Shown: one piece after another, positions 11,460-22,834 of the stretch
Position numbering within the stretch: the first letter of the stretch is position 1
How the letters are laid out: each line of letters starts with the position of its first letter
From: Perognathus longimembris pacificus
Lineage: Eukaryota > Chordata > Mammalia > Rodentia > Heteromyidae
Direction of reading: 5' to 3'
Length of the DNA: 64,000 nucleotides
NCBI RefSeq assembly: GCF_023159225.1
Contig: NC_063181.1
Coordinates: 3,865,606-3,929,605 of the forward strand
Program-made: the position numbers and the translations under genes
Notes under the pieces: generated by a model
Told to the model about the DNA's origin: nothing
Database searches by the model: none
Seen by the model: the letters and a program-made list of their open reading frames with translations, nothing else

Positions 11460-13600
11460 GTGGCGGATCAAGGACCTCGGCTTGTGGGTTGTGATGGGGA
11501 AAGACAGCCGGGGTCAGGCGAAAAGTTGAGCTGCCCCAGAGGGTCTGGAAGCGCCCCATTTCCGGACCCTAAAAGGGAGCGGAACCCAGGTCGAAAGGAA
11601 AACGAATTGGAAGGATGGAGAACAAAGGGGGCGCTGGGCCGGTGGGGTGGGACGGGGCGGGGCGGGTGGGAGATGGATTAAGCCAGAAAAGGAAAACTCT
11701 TAAACACTGGCTGAGAACGAAGGAAAGGAGAAAGGAAGGAGAGTTAACCAGACGCTGCGAAGCCAGAGAAGGGTCCCTAAGAAGTTGGGGTGTGGGAGTC
11801 AAGGGCAGCCCCCCACTTCTGTGGGTAGCGCTTAGGGGGCTGGACCCCCTCTCGGCGCGGATGCCCTGGGAGGGGGGCTAGCCTTGACCCTAGGGCTGAG
11901 CTACACCCGGTGCTAGAACCCCTGCCGGAGGCTTTCCGAAGGTCCGGTGTTTGTAAAATGCGGGCTGGAGGTTAGACGCACCCCCCCCCCCCCACACACA
12001 CACTCTGTCTCAGCCCCTGACGAGCCCCGACGGCTCACAGTTGGACCCCCACCCCCCTCCGGACTGGGTGGCCAGCCCTCTGGGTCTGAGAACCAAACCG
12101 AGAGAAGTTGTCTCTGGGCCCCATTGCGCTGGGCGCAGGCCCCCCGATGGCGCTGGGCGCAGGCCCCCCCGATGGCGCTGGGCGCGCAGGCCCCCCGATG
12201 GCGCTGGGCGCAGGCCCCCCCGATGGCGCTGGGCGCAGGCCCCCCGCAGCCTGGGTTGCCGCCGAGCCCGAGACCCTTCCTAACCCGCCTGGAAGGAGCA
12301 GGAACCTGGGGTGGGGGAGGATGGGTGGTGGGGAGCTCTCCCCGCAGGGCCCGGGGTAGTGCAATCGTGGGGGGGGGTGTGTGTGGAAGGGGGCTTGGGC
12401 CCCTCCCCTCTTGGTCCGATTGCCCCCCTTGCCCCCCGGCAGGGCCCCCCCCCCCCCCCCGCACCAGCCCCGCCAGGCCCAGGCCCAGGCCCGCAGCCGG
12501 CCTCCGAGTGCGCGTGCGGGCGGCTGGGACCTTCCCCGGGTCTCGGGGAGGTGAGGGCTCTGAACCACGATCCCCGGGCCGCGCCCCCGGGGGGCTGCGG
12601 GCAGGACCGGGCGCCCGGTGACTCGGCCCGCGGGGCGCGCAGTTGGTTTGGGGACTTGGGGATACGTCCCCCCACAACCCAGCCTGGCTTCCCCCTCCCC
12701 CCCACCCCCGCGATGGAGGACCAGCCGGGCCTCGTGGCCTCGAATCTGGGGCTCCGGTTATTTGCAAAGATCCCCCAGCTCTGGGGTGCGCCGCCGCGGG
12801 GCGGGTCACTACCGTTAAAGGAGACCCCCCAGCACCCCGACTTCGCCCCTTCCCTCCCCACTGCCCTGGCCCCGGGGAGCTCGCCGGGTTAGCCTGGAGG
12901 CCGCGACGACGCCGCCCGTCTGCCCACAGGGGCTGCGCCTGGGGCCTTTGGGATTGGGGCGTCTCACGGGGGGGGGGACCTTCCGCGAGTGGGGGTTCAC
13001 GTAGCAACCGGGCCAGCTCGCCTCTCCCGGGCTGATTCTGAATGCAGGAGCGCCTCCCAACCTTCCCGCTTGTTAGCGGGGATCGGGAGAAACCTGGGGA
13101 GCAGTTTTCACTGGGAAGAGGTGCGAAGTGGGGGGCCGGGACACCGCAGGGCCTCGCTCCCCCCTCCCGGGGTGCCCCCGGGGTGCGGGGCGAAGGGAAA
13201 CACACCTCCTCACCCACCTCCACCCTCAAACAACCGAGTCACTCCCGGTGCCTCCCGCAGGCTCCCTGCGCCCCAGACGGACGGACAGACGGGCTGGAGG
13301 GGCTCCGGGCGCTGGGGGCCCCACCGGCCTCTCCTCTCCCCCGCCCGCCGGGCGGGCGCCCCGCACTCCAGGGCTCCACCATTTCTGGATCCCATCACCC
13401 CCCCCCCCCCCGCATTCCTCCCCATTCCTCGGCTCCCACCCTCCTCCCGAGCCCGACGCCGCCTGGTTTATTGACCTAAGATCGGCTTTGGGGCGTTATC
13501 ACACTGGACTAGGCGTCCTGCGGAGTCCCCCGGCCCGGGCCACGACGGTAGCCCCCCCCCCAGCTTTTCTAGAAACCGTCCTTCCCTTCCCCATCCCCAC
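11460..13600. promoter_or_regulatory. CpG island with internal minisatellite
   Basis: GC-rich, CpG-dense block about 2.1 kb long, bounded by AT-rich DNA on both sides. This is the best promoter candidate inside the window. Long open frames occur on both strands (for example 11913-13229 minus and 13128-13862 plus) but are proline/glycine/arginine-rich translations of GC-rich DNA without recognisable domains. C homopolymers lie at 11981-11993, 12445-12460 and 13398-13411. The transcript, if any, cannot be placed. Confidence 0.8.
12122..12247 (+). repeat. ~24-bp GC-rich minisatellite
   Basis: About five units of GCGCTGGGCGCAGGCCCCCC plus GATG, varying between 23 and 26 bp through the C-run length and an extra GC. 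CpG-rich and within the island. Confidence 0.93.
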
Positions 13601-13689
13601 CCCGGATCCCAGAGTCTGCAGAAAGGTTGGCTCAATGCTCCCCACCGAGGTGGGGGGAGGGGGGGCCAGGCCGGTCCCGAAGCCCTGCC

Positions 13690-13855
13690 GCCATTTTCCT
13701 GGGTTCTATTTTTATCTAGATAATGCAGGTGAAAGTATCTCCCCCCCCCCCAATTATTCGGATAATTGCTTCGAATCTCCAGGTCTTCCCGTGTTTAGAC
13801 AATTGGAGATTGATGGCTCGGATTTCTTTATAGTCTCCGAGCTGAGCTGTCCCCA
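13690..13855. promoter_or_regulatory. Candidate conserved regulatory element
   Basis: Abrupt AT-rich block at the edge of the CpG island. It holds a MEF2-like CTATTTTTAT (13706), a perfect palindrome TTATCTAGATAA (13712-13723) carrying two opposed GATA motifs, and an inverted repeat CAATTAT/ATAATTG (13751-13768) with homeodomain cores. The motifs are seen directly; regulatory function is inferred. Confidence 0.45.
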
Positions 13856-13859
13856 GCCC

Positions 13860-15088
13860 TGAACCTTCTCTCCACATCGCGGCTCTAAAACAGCTCTGAA
13901 AGGCACCTAGGCAAATGGCAATTTTCCATCCTGTAAATCACTCGGTAAATAGAACAAGGCATTAGAAAGCCATTTGAAATGTGTATTTTATTGGGGTCGA
14001 GGGAAAGAACAAGGATAAAGAGCAACTAACTTAACATCTCCTTAGCACCAATCACCAAAAACTGTCTTGAAGATTTGTCCTTCCCAACAAATGACCCCAG
14101 GAAAAGGAAACAGTCGCAGAAACAAATCTTGCCATGGAAATGGATGGCAAAGTCTATGTGGCTAGAAATGAACCCTATGTTTGTTTGTTGTTTTTTTTAA
14201 AGCTAATACATTGGGTTTCCAAAAACACTTTACTCTGAACTAGCAGCAACAAAACACTTGATATCCCTGATAATAAATATAAAATAATAATAAGATGAAT
14301 AAAGCCCATTTTGGAGGCTAAATCACAGGATTCTACCAGCCTTGACACAGCCAAGTTTAACTACAATTCAAATGGACACTTCTTTGATTTTTTTTTTAAC
14401 AGGTAAAATCCTTTCAGTTTTCCTAAATTTGGAGAAGAGAAGCAGGAATGAGCATGTCAGCCTTGGGGAACACGAGGGTGTGCGGAGAGGGGGGCCCAAC
14501 TGTGACACAGCTAGAAACGAATGGGGCCCCGGGAGAAAGAGAAATGTCCACAGGGAACCAAGTTCTGCTCTGTGCTTGACAAAGCTGTCTTCTTAGTCGG
14601 GACCCAGGGATCCGGAGAAAGGCCTTGCACAGGGCCAGATGCCACCCAGTACTAGAGGATCAGTTCTACCATTAGAGACCTCGGAATGCTAGGGTCCTGT
14701 CCGTTTCCAACCAAAATCTAGGAGAAGGAGGAAGACACAGCTTGGGAGGGTGCAGACGCCCACAGCCGGAGCTACAGACAACGCCTCCCAGCCCGGGGCT
14801 TCTTCATTCTCTGCCAGGACCCTCTCAAAGCTGGACTCTACTTTTCTGTCTCCTCCTTCAGACTTGCTCATTTCTCAGCCTCTCATTGCAGATAAATGCA
14901 AGGTTCATTTGTTCATGCTTGGGCTTTACAGGAAGCCAGCGCATGCCCAGCCCAAAGCATAGGCCGTCAACCCTTCCGAGCAGGAAGAAATGGGGTTCAG
15001 GAAGAAAAGCTTGCGGAGGTGCACCCACAGGACTCGTCTCCACCCTCTTTCCCTCTCACAGCTGGCTCCAGAATAAAATAAAAATTAA
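13860..15088. other. Unique sequence
   Basis: AT-rich to 14.4 kb, moderate GC after. No exon or repeat recognised. Small open frames show no similarity to known proteins. Confidence 0.35.
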
Positions 15089-15275
15089 GGCCTGGGAATG
15101 TGATTGTCTAGCATGCATGAAGCCCTGGGTGCGAGTCCTAAGCACCACATAAACTGAAAAAGCCAGAACTGGCGCTGTGGATCAAGTGGCAGCCTTAAGC
15201 AAAGGGAAGCCAGGGACAGTGCTCAGGCCCTGAGTCCAAGCCCCAGGACTGGCCAAAACAAATAAATAAATACAT
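15089..15275 (+). mobile_element. IDL-Geo SINE (internally shortened)
   Basis: ID-like left half (GTGATTGTCTAGCATGCATG, CCCTGGGTGCGAGTCC) joined by AGCACCACATAAACTGAAAA to a Geo right half (GCCAGAACTGGCGCTGTGGA, GACAGTGCTCAGGCCCTGAG, CCAAGCCCCAGGACTGGCC) and an AAATA-type tail. Belongs to the geomyoid-restricted family. Confidence 0.9.
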
Positions 15276-17110
15276 GAACAAAAACTAACAGGGACATCAA
15301 GCCTGGCTGAGCTTTGCAAACAGGCAGAGCGATGTCAGATCCTGGCTGGGAGACCCATTTGCTAACCAGCCAATGAGGCCCACAGGACGCAGCATGGGGA
15401 CTTCCTGTCCAGAAGCACTGTGGACTAGCTCCAGTGCGGGCCTGGGCCATGGATTTGCCTGCGTTTCCAGTGGGGTTCTTAGCAACATGGACGGCCAGGC
15501 CATCTGGGTTGGCTTTGGGGAGCAGTGGCCCCAGCAGCGACATCTGGTCAGAAACCAACCTGATTTATTCAGTTAGCTCTTTTTTCTTAGGGGACCGACT
15601 TTCCCTTCCATTTCTGAAACTAAAATATCAGCCAATTGTAAGAGAGAGAAGCAGAGAGAAGGAAGCAAAGAGAGAAAGTGGGACAGGAAGCGGCCTTTGT
15701 GATTTGGCCTTGAAAACAATCCCTTCCTTTCTCTCTTCTACAACGATGGGAGAGCCTCCCACACCGCCTTGGGCCTTCGGGGCCTGCTCTCCATCCGGGT
15801 CCTCGTCCCTCTGCGAATGTGCCCCGGCCTTCCGCGCCCCTGCCAGGTCCTCCTGGCCCCTGGAAGTATCCGGAGAGGACTCACCCGCAGCGGCTGCAGC
15901 TCTCCAAGGCCCCGTGGAGGCGAAGTCTCGGGGCAGGATTCCAGGCTGTGCTCAGCTGGGTGGGAGGGAGACTGTGAGCTGCGTCTCCCAGCTCCTCGAG
16001 CTCCCAGCTTTCCTCTCAGAATTAGATAACAGGAAAAATAGATAAGAGAAGTGGTTCATTAATTCAGCAAAGCCCTGTGGGTTTTTTTTTTCTTTCTTCT
16101 TTTCTTTCCCTTTTGGTATGTGTAGAAGCACAAGGAAACCCTGCTAGGGAATGGAGCCTGCCTGGACTTTTTTTTTTTTTTTTTTTTAAAGCCTCTACTC
16201 ATGGAGTTCCAGAGATGCTTTTCAAGGTCACTCAGAAGGACCTGGAGAGCTTCTGGGGAGAGGACCCAGTCCCTGCTCTGGCCCACGGAGGAACAGGGAC
16301 ACTGCCCGCAGACAGGCAGGAAGGATGGAATTCACTTAAGACCTGCAACAGGCTAGAAATAATAACAGCAGTGCTCTACCTGGCTTTGTAGTCCCATTGA
16401 TACTTGTTCTCAGACCCCTGCTCATCAGCTTGTTGGGGCTTCTCACTGCCACGACAGGTAGGATATGTACCCCAAATGAAGTAACAGAGCTCAGAGAGGC
16501 GAGTCACACAGCAAGGAAACTATGGAGCCCACATTGGAGTCCAGATCAATTGAGTCCAGATGGAAAGAAAGCAATGGATTCTTACAATTGGAAGAGGCCT
16601 TGAAATTCCAATCCTCTCTGCTGTCAGGGATTCCAGTCTCTCCCCCAAAGGTGATGTTTGCACTACTTGAGTTCTCCTGGTCATGGGGTGAGGGACTCAG
16701 TGCTACTCTGCTGGCCCCCAAGTAACGGCAGGGTGGACCACCCACAAAGGAACACTGGGTGTCTTTATAACAAAGAAGATAAACACAAAACCTGTACATA
16801 GGAACACGGCCCCAGTGTATAGCTTCCTTCCATGTCACCACAATTCCTGCCAGGCAAAAAGAGACCAGACAAGTTAATACTTACCACCAAATGTAGATCA
16901 GGAATCCTGCAGGGAAAAACCAGGGGATATCAAAGAGCCAATGTGTGGTGGGAAAGAAACTAGAAAGAAACAGGCCTGGGAAAAAGGAGACTAGAAGACA
17001 CACAGGAATCGTTTTTCAAGAAGCTTCCTTGTGAATATTTTCTTCCTTTCTTCTTTCCTTCCTCCCCCGCCCCCCCTTGGTCGTGAACAACTTGAAATCC
17101 CGAGTTTCAC
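15276..17110. other. Unique sequence with old MIR-like trace
   Basis: No host exon recognised. A T20 tract at 16168-16187 has no recognisable element attached. 16480-16535 (ACAGAGCTCAGAGAGGCGAG, TCACACAGCAAGGAAAC) resembles the end of a MIR. An open frame at 15434-16045 has no known domain. Confidence 0.4.
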
Positions 17111-17114
17111 AGGG

Positions 17115-18150
17115 TTGAAGTTTTTGTTTTTAATTGCTATTATACAGGTGATGTACAGAGGGCTTACAGTTACATAAGTCAGGTCAAGAGTACATTTATT
17201 TTTTGACAATGTCACCCCCTTTCTCACTTTCTCCACTTTTTCCCTCCTGTCCCCCACCCACAAGTTGGATAGTTCATTTTCAGCATAGTGTCTACTGAGT
17301 ACCGAGACAGACAAATGAACAAATAAGACAAAAAGAAAGTAAAACAAAAACAACAACAAGGAAAAAAAATCTTGTTTCCATTGCCTGGAGTCCATTTTGG
17401 TAAATATTACTTTGTATGATCAGATTCGCAGAGGCTTTGTACCTCTGTGTTCCTCACTGAAGGGCGGCCTCCTTGGCTCTCCCTGTGTGCGGATGCCTAG
17501 AGCCCTGAATAATTTATCCCGTCCCAGTGTATTTTAGATCTAGCTTCTGCATATGAGAGAAAACATGCGCTGTTTGCTTCTCTGAGCTTGGCTTACCTCA
17601 CTTTAGCATGATTTATTCTAGATCCATCCATTTCCCTGAAAATGACATAATATTATTCTTTCTAATGGCTGTGTAAAGTTCCACTGTGTACAGGTACCAT
17701 ATTTTTTGGATCCACTCATCTACTGCAGGGCATCCGGGCTGTTTCCGCAACTTGGCTGTTGTGAGTTGTGCAAGCGGCCCCTGATGGCATCCGGCTTACG
17801 ATATTCTGGGTGGATGCCGGGTCGTAAGGAAGATCTGTGTTTAGATCCAGACTGCTATCCACAGTGGTGGTACTAGTTTACATTCCCGCTAACTACGGCT
17901 CTGTTCCCTCCACAGCGCCATTACGAGTACTGTCTATGTGATGAATTAGGTGTCCACTATTGCTCTCTGTCTCTGTGCCGTTTCCCCTGGGGCTGATGCC
18001 ACCGGGAGACACTGTGGTAGAAAGCCCCGCAGTGCCAGATCACCGGGATTCCTGAAGAGAGCTGTACCTATGGGGAAACTTGTCGCCTTCCTAAGGACAG
18101 CCACCTTGCCATTGTCACCAGCGGAGTGACTGGTTCACATGGAAGTTCCC
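17115..18150 (-). mobile_element. LINE-1 3' portion (ORF2 end and 3'-UTR), decayed
   Basis: Reverse-strand L1. 17115-17330 is the 3'-UTR, related to 10385-10545. 17600-18145 corresponds to the end of ORF2: ACCATATTTTTTGGATCCAC and GGGCATCCGGGCTGTTTCC match the 44.6-kb copy. The frame is broken by substitutions and indels, so no protein is made. 5' truncated, as usual for L1. Confidence 0.7.
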
Positions 18151-18235
18151 TTTGCGGAGTTGTTATCCATGTAAGACACACACAACACCAAGTTTACCAG
18201 CACAATCATTTAGTTTTATTTACAGTTTTATTTAC

Positions 18236-18475
18236 CTTGTGTGTGCTGGTACTGAACTCAGGGTCTTGAACTCAGGGTCTGGGTGCTGCTCCCTAGCTTT
18301 TGTGCTCAAGATTAGCCCTCTGCCAGTTGAGCCTCATCTCCGCTTCTGGAGTTTTTGCTGGTTAACTGAAGTCAAGAATCTCATAAAGATTTTCCTTCTC
18401 TGGGCAGGTTTTCAACCAGGATCCTCAGATCTCAGCCTCCTGAGTAGCCGGGATTACAGGTGCTAGCCATGCGCA
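18236..18475 (-). mobile_element. B1-Geo type dimeric SINE
   Basis: Reverse copy with a duplicated TGAACTCAGGGTCT near its Geo end, then GCCCTCTGCCAGTTGAGCC and CTCAGCCTCCTGAGTAGCC with GGGATTACAGG. Inserted between two L1 fragments. Confidence 0.87.
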
Positions 18476-18649
18476 TTTGACTCACGCTAATCATTTTGAA
18501 GTGAGCAGGTCAGTTTCATTAAGAACATGCATGCATTCAGCATTTCTACCATCCACTTCTAGAACTTTTGTATTCTCTTACTGAAACTTTGTGCCCATGA
18601 AACTCCATTCCTTACAACCTTTCTCCTTCTAGTCCCTAACAATCACCCA

Positions 18650-18872
18650 TCCTTTCTTCCTTCCTACTTCCTTCCTTCCTTCCTTCCTTCCTTCTTTCCT
18701 TCCCTCCCTCCCCACTCCTTCTTTCCCTCTCTCCCTCCCTTTCTTCCTTTCTCCCTTCCCTCCTCCTCTTCCCTTCCTCCTCCTCGTTCTTCCCTCTCCT
18801 CCTCCTCTTTCTCCTCCTTCTCCTTCTCCTCTCCCCTCTCTCTTCCTTCTCCTCTTCCCCCTATCTCTCTTC
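18650..18872 (+). repeat. (TTCC/TCCC)n pyrimidine tract
   Basis: More than 200 bases of almost pure C and T on the plus strand with variable TTCC, TCC and CTCC units. Open frames on the minus strand here (Arg/Lys/Glu/Gly-rich) are translations of this tract, not genes. Confidence 0.95.
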
Positions 18873-18875
18873 TCT

Positions 18876-18941
18876 TTGCATTGCAGGGCATTGAACATGC
18901 CAGGCAAATACTCTGCCACTGAGCCACACCCCAGCTCCGCC
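18876..18941 (-). mobile_element. ID-type SINE monomer
   Basis: GGGCATTGAACATGCCAGGC, AAATACTCTGCCACTGAGCC and CACACCCCAGCTC are the reverse complement of a tRNA-Ala-derived ID monomer, with the B box at 18886-18896 and the A box near 18917-18925. Confidence 0.8.
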
Positions 18942-18957
18942 ATTGTTCTACTTTTAT

Positions 18958-19182
18958 TTTTTTTTGGTCCCGGGGTTTGAACTCAGAGCCTGAGTGCTGT
19001 CCCTGAGCTTCTTTTTTGCTCAAGGCTAGGGCTCTACCACTTGAGCTACAGTTCCACTTCTGGCTTTTAAAGTAGTTTATTGGAGATAAGCATTTCACAG
19101 AGTTTCCTGTCCGGACTGATCCTCAGATCTCAGCCTCCTGAATAGCTAATATTACAGGTGCAATCCACCAGTGCCCAGCCAT
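18958..19182 (-). mobile_element. B1-Geo type dimeric SINE
   Basis: T-rich tail, GTTTGAACTCAGAGCCTGAG, GCTCAAGGCTAGGGCTCTAC, AGTAGTTTATTGGAGATAAG, CTCAGATCTCAGCCTCCTGA and CCAGTGCCCAGCC. Full length, reverse. Confidence 0.9.
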
Positions 19183-19580
19183 TGCTCTACTTCCTACTTC
19201 TGTGGATTTGGCTACTTTAGACAGGCATCAACGGACCCGTACAGTATTTGTCTTTTGTGAATGAATGATTTTGTGTAGTGTCACTTCTTCAGAGTTCATC
19301 TATGTAGCAGCACACGTTAGCATTTCCGTGGCTGGGTGACATTGTGTCCTGTGTGCAGACCACATCCATCCATCTATTGATGGCTATTTGGGTTGTTGCC
19401 ACTTTGGGCTGTTGGAAATAATATTGCTTTGAGCACGGGTGCAGAGATATCTGTTCCAGTTCCGGTTTCCAGCTCTTTTGGGTGTATTCCCAGAATTGGG
19501 ATTGCTGGATCATATGGTAATTCTATGTTTCATATTTTGAATAACTGCCATAAAAATTTCTACCTTTTATGGCGTTTGGA

Positions 19581-20554
19581 TCTAAAAATTGGAGAGTAGA
19601 AATAGCCACTTATCCTAACTGTTGTCATATTGAGGAGCAGATTGCCCTGCCTGCTCAGATGTTTTGCAAAGAGAACAATTGCATTCGGTCACAGAGAACG
19701 CTCACTTCTGTACTAAAACATAAGGGAGGAAGCCCCAGGCTCGCAGCACACCAGGGAGAAAACTTGCATTACTCTAGCTCTGACCTCTCCTTGCTTCCGC
19801 CGCCGCCCTCTACATGTGTCAGGGCCTGGGTCCTCAGAGCACCCCAGGGTCGCCAGTGGCCAGGAAACAGCCCCAAACCATAGCAAGCATATTTCTGTGC
19901 TGCAGAATTAAAGAAAAACGAGGCAACTGTAGGAGCCTAATGACATATTTCTCTATCCCTTTGTGCTTTATGTTGTGAGGTTGAAGGAAGTTCTAGACTT
20001 CAAATTTTCCACAGGTTTTATGTATTTGGGGAAGTTGAAACGCCACCATCCTGGGACACTGCTTGCGACTCTGTTGGTGGAGCCAAGCCAGTGAGAGTCT
20101 TCGGGGAGGGGGAAACCACACCTCTAGTGGGGTTTCCTAACTGCTGGGGGCAGTGGAGGGAAGGCCCCGAGGGAGCTCAGGTGGGCCAGGCCCGCTGGCA
20201 CAGAGCTAGGGAAGGAAGTGCCTGCCAGTGACTTTGGAGCATGTCAGTCCTTGGCAAAGGCTGGTTGTCTCCCAGGTTCCTGTGCTTATCCTCTTGGTCT
20301 GCGTTGTCAACCTAGGGATGAGGTAGTGGAGTCATAGCTATTGAAAACACCTGCCAGAGCTTCATTTTTCGCTGGGGCGACCTACTCACAAGCTCAAGAG
20401 GCCAGGAGGACATTCCGAGGAGTGTGTACAAGGTCCTCTCTCCTATGAGAGTGCGCACACACACAAACACGCACACACAAATGTATACTTATGTTCATGG
20501 ACACACACATGCAGACATGCAAATGTGCATATAAACCTTTCTCTTTTTCTTTTT
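19581..20554. other. Unique sequence
   Basis: No exon recognised. 20450-20530 is an imperfect CA-rich stretch. Moderate GC. Confidence 0.35.
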
Positions 20555-20785
20555 GTCAGTTGTAGGTCTTGTACTCAGGGCCTGGGTGCTGTCCCTGAGT
20601 TGTTTTTGCTCAAGGCTAGCACTCTATCACTTTGAGCCACGGCACTAGTTCCCGTTTTCTGGTAGTTAATTGGAGGTAAGAGCTTCACAGACTTTCCTTC
20701 CTGAACTGGCTTTGAACTATGATTCTCAGATCTCAGCCTCCTGAGCACCAAGGATTACTGGCATGAGCCACTGGTGCCCCATCAC
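20555..20785 (-). mobile_element. B1-Geo type dimeric SINE
   Basis: Reverse copy: GTACTCAGGGCCTGGGTGCT, GCTCAAGGCTAGCACTCTAT, AGTTAATTGGAGGTAAGAGC and ATTACTGGCATGAGCCACTG. Full length. Confidence 0.9.
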
Positions 20786-21584
20786 CTTTTTCTTATTAAA
20801 CTGTTATACACTTATTGTTATACACTCATTGTTATTACACTCATTGTTATATACTCATTACAAGTAGGATAGAAGATAGAAAGAGACAGAGAGGCAAACT
20901 CTTACCTTTTGCCGTTTCCTCTTACCAAAGACCTCTTGCATTCTGACTTCCCTTTGTCCTTTTGCTGGAAGGTTTGACACTGAGCATACAATTAAGACAG
21001 AGCTGCCAGAAACGACATTCCCACCTCCAGTATTAGCAGCTTAACATCTAAAGCCTCAGTTTTCAAGTCTGTAGAATGGATTCAGTAAGAATTGGGTTCC
21101 TATTAAGGTTTTTATGATAGCCATGAGAACCACGTAGTCTGATGCCTGGTACTTCAAAAACAAACATCGGTTACTTTTATTGTTAATGTTAGCTGTGGTA
21201 GGAGGGGAGGTTGTCTTCAAACTAGTGACCTTGCTTTGGCCTTCTGTGCCCACTTGTGTCCAGGGCAAAAAACCTATGGACAACTGGCAGCTAGTATTAG
21301 CCGGTCATGGCCAGCAAGGAACTGGGAGCCCTGTGGGCAGTTCTCTGTACTGTGTGTGCATGGCTAGAGGAAGAGGGACCCCTCGTGACTAACACCTGGT
21401 GCTGGCACCTTCTTTGCAAAGGCTCATCAGCTCTCAGATTTTCCACAGTTCCTTGCAGTATGAGCAGAGGTGAGGAGCACTTGAAAGCAAGCAGTTCACA
21501 GGCCAGATTCCGGGTTCACTCCTCACTTCTGCTCTGTTCCAACTGCTGCTGTTTGCTCCAGCCTGCCACACTCCAACATTTTAA
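20786..21584. other. Unique sequence
   Basis: A short run of imperfect TTGTTATACACTCA units at 20800-20860; otherwise nothing recognised. Confidence 0.35.
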
Positions 21585-21705
21585 ATTGAAAAATAGAGTT
21601 CACCCGCCATAAAACTCACTCTTTAAGCACTCACAGTTCAGTGGTTTCCTTGTGTCAAAGGTGATGCAGCCAGCATCGGTATCTAATCCAGAACATGTTT
21701 GTTTA
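21585..21705 (-). mobile_element. Old L1M-type fragment
   Basis: TAAAACTCACTCTTTAAGCA, CTCACAGTTCAGTGGTTTCC and AGCATCGGTATCTAATCCAG resemble the common ancient L1 3' segment that also begins the 18.5-kb element. Orientation inferred from that match. Confidence 0.45.
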
Positions 21706-21964
21706 TCCCCGGGAGTTGTGATCCGATTGGATTCAAGCAATGTTTGCTGCAAGTCTGTTATGTAAAATTCCAGGCATCTAGTGAGACAGTAGGTGCCGTT
21801 TCGTTAGTCCAGCTCCAAGCTGGCTTGAGGTTGTGGGTCTGTCTCTAGGTCATGCCTGCTCCCTGTTCACTGAGGCTGGTGAGCCAAGGCCACGGGTACT
21901 AGTGCTGGCCACTGCTTGCGTCCCCCACCGGGTACCAAATGCTGCACCAAGAGCTCGATGCATG

Positions 21965-22590
21965 CCCCTTATGTGTCAGTTTTTAGTTGCTATGACAAAT
22001 ACTTGAGAGCAGCACCACAAACAGGGGTCCGACTTTTCAACAAATTAGGCAGTTGTATAAAGAGGTTTTAATCCCAGAAGTCAGGCACCTTGACAATGCA
22101 CCTTGATCGTAGTCAACCTTTCCGTCATTCCCCTTTCACTTCGACTTGGGGTTGAGAGGTTTCAGTCCACAGCCACCGGGCCGCATAGCGGTGGAGCTAG
22201 GGTGAAGGCGGAGCTTCATGGCAGAGGAGGCACAGTAGAGCAGAGTATTTCACCTAATGAGGGTGGGAAGGAGAGCAATCCAGAGAGAGAGCCAGAGATA
22301 AGGCGAGAGACAGAAGTGAGGAGAGATGAGGTGAGAGGAGATGAGGGAGACAGGTGTGTCCAGGTATCTCTCAGTACTTGGTCTCCGGCAACCTACTTCA
22401 TCCAAGTTGGCCCCACCCGCTACTTTCTGCCACTTCCTAATAATGCCATTCTCTTAGGAATCCACCAAGGGACCAATCCATTGATGAAGTCAGTGTTCTC
22501 GTGATCCAGTTGCTTCCCAATGGCTTGTTACACCACTTGGGGACTAAGCCTTCAACATATGGGACTGTTGGGGGGATATTTCCTATCCCA
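21965..22590 (-). mobile_element. MaLR/ERVL-type LTR (MST/MLT-like), decayed
   Basis: TAGTTGCTATGACAAATACT, AAAGAGGTTTTAATCCCAGA, CATGGCAGAGGAGGCACAG, a GAGAGAGAG-rich middle (22280-22345) and CACCACTTGGGGACTAAGCC follow, in reverse, the order of solo LTRs of the mammalian MaLR group. No internal retroviral genes are present. Subfamily not resolved. Confidence 0.55.
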
Positions 22591-22624
22591 ACACACACAT
22601 TCTCTCTCTGTCTGTCTCTCTGTC

Positions 22625-22692
22625 TCAGTGAAGTTCAGGGCCTGATACACACAGGAGTCTTGCTACCACTGAGACCTTCCTTCAGCTCCCTG
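22625..22692 (-). mobile_element. ID-type SINE monomer, diverged
   Basis: AAGTTCAGGGCCTGATACAC, CTTGCTACCACTGAGACC and TTCCTTCAGCTCCC follow the reverse ID order. Preceded on the plus strand by a CTCTCTGTCTGTCTC stretch. Confidence 0.6.
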
Positions 22693-22834
22693 TAAATCGT
22701 GGCTTATCCTCGTATCTCACGTTACGAGAAGGCCTTGCACTCTTATCTTTCTGCTGGGCTGGGCTGGCTCTGACTTACCCTTCTTCTTCTGGACTTGGAT
22801 TCTCTGTTTAGACTCTTTGCTAAGCAATAGGAAC

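Larger units (their letters stand above)
18485..19580 (-). mobile_element. Old L1M-type LINE-1, split by later insertions
   Basis: 18485-18650 (CACTTCTAGAACTTTTGTAT, CTGAAACTTTGTGCCCATGA) and 19185-19580 (CAGTATTTGTCTTTTGTGAA, TGGATCATATGGTAATTCTA) follow the order of the reverse complement of an ancient mammalian L1 3' end and ORF2 end. They are separated by a pyrimidine microsatellite, an ID monomer and a Geo SINE, so the L1 is the oldest layer. Confidence 0.7.

Noticed and set aside
11913..13229. 438-codon open frame on the minus strand in the CpG island
   Set aside because: Rich in Pro, Gly, Arg and Ser, overlaps long open frames on the other strand, spans a minisatellite and poly-C runs, and has no recognisable domain.
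18664..19098. Arg/Lys/Glu-rich open frames on the minus strand
   Set aside because: Translation of the pyrimidine microsatellite and adjoining SINE.
21965..22590. Possible full endogenous retrovirus
   Set aside because: Only an LTR-like segment is present; no gag, pol or env sequence is visible nearby.
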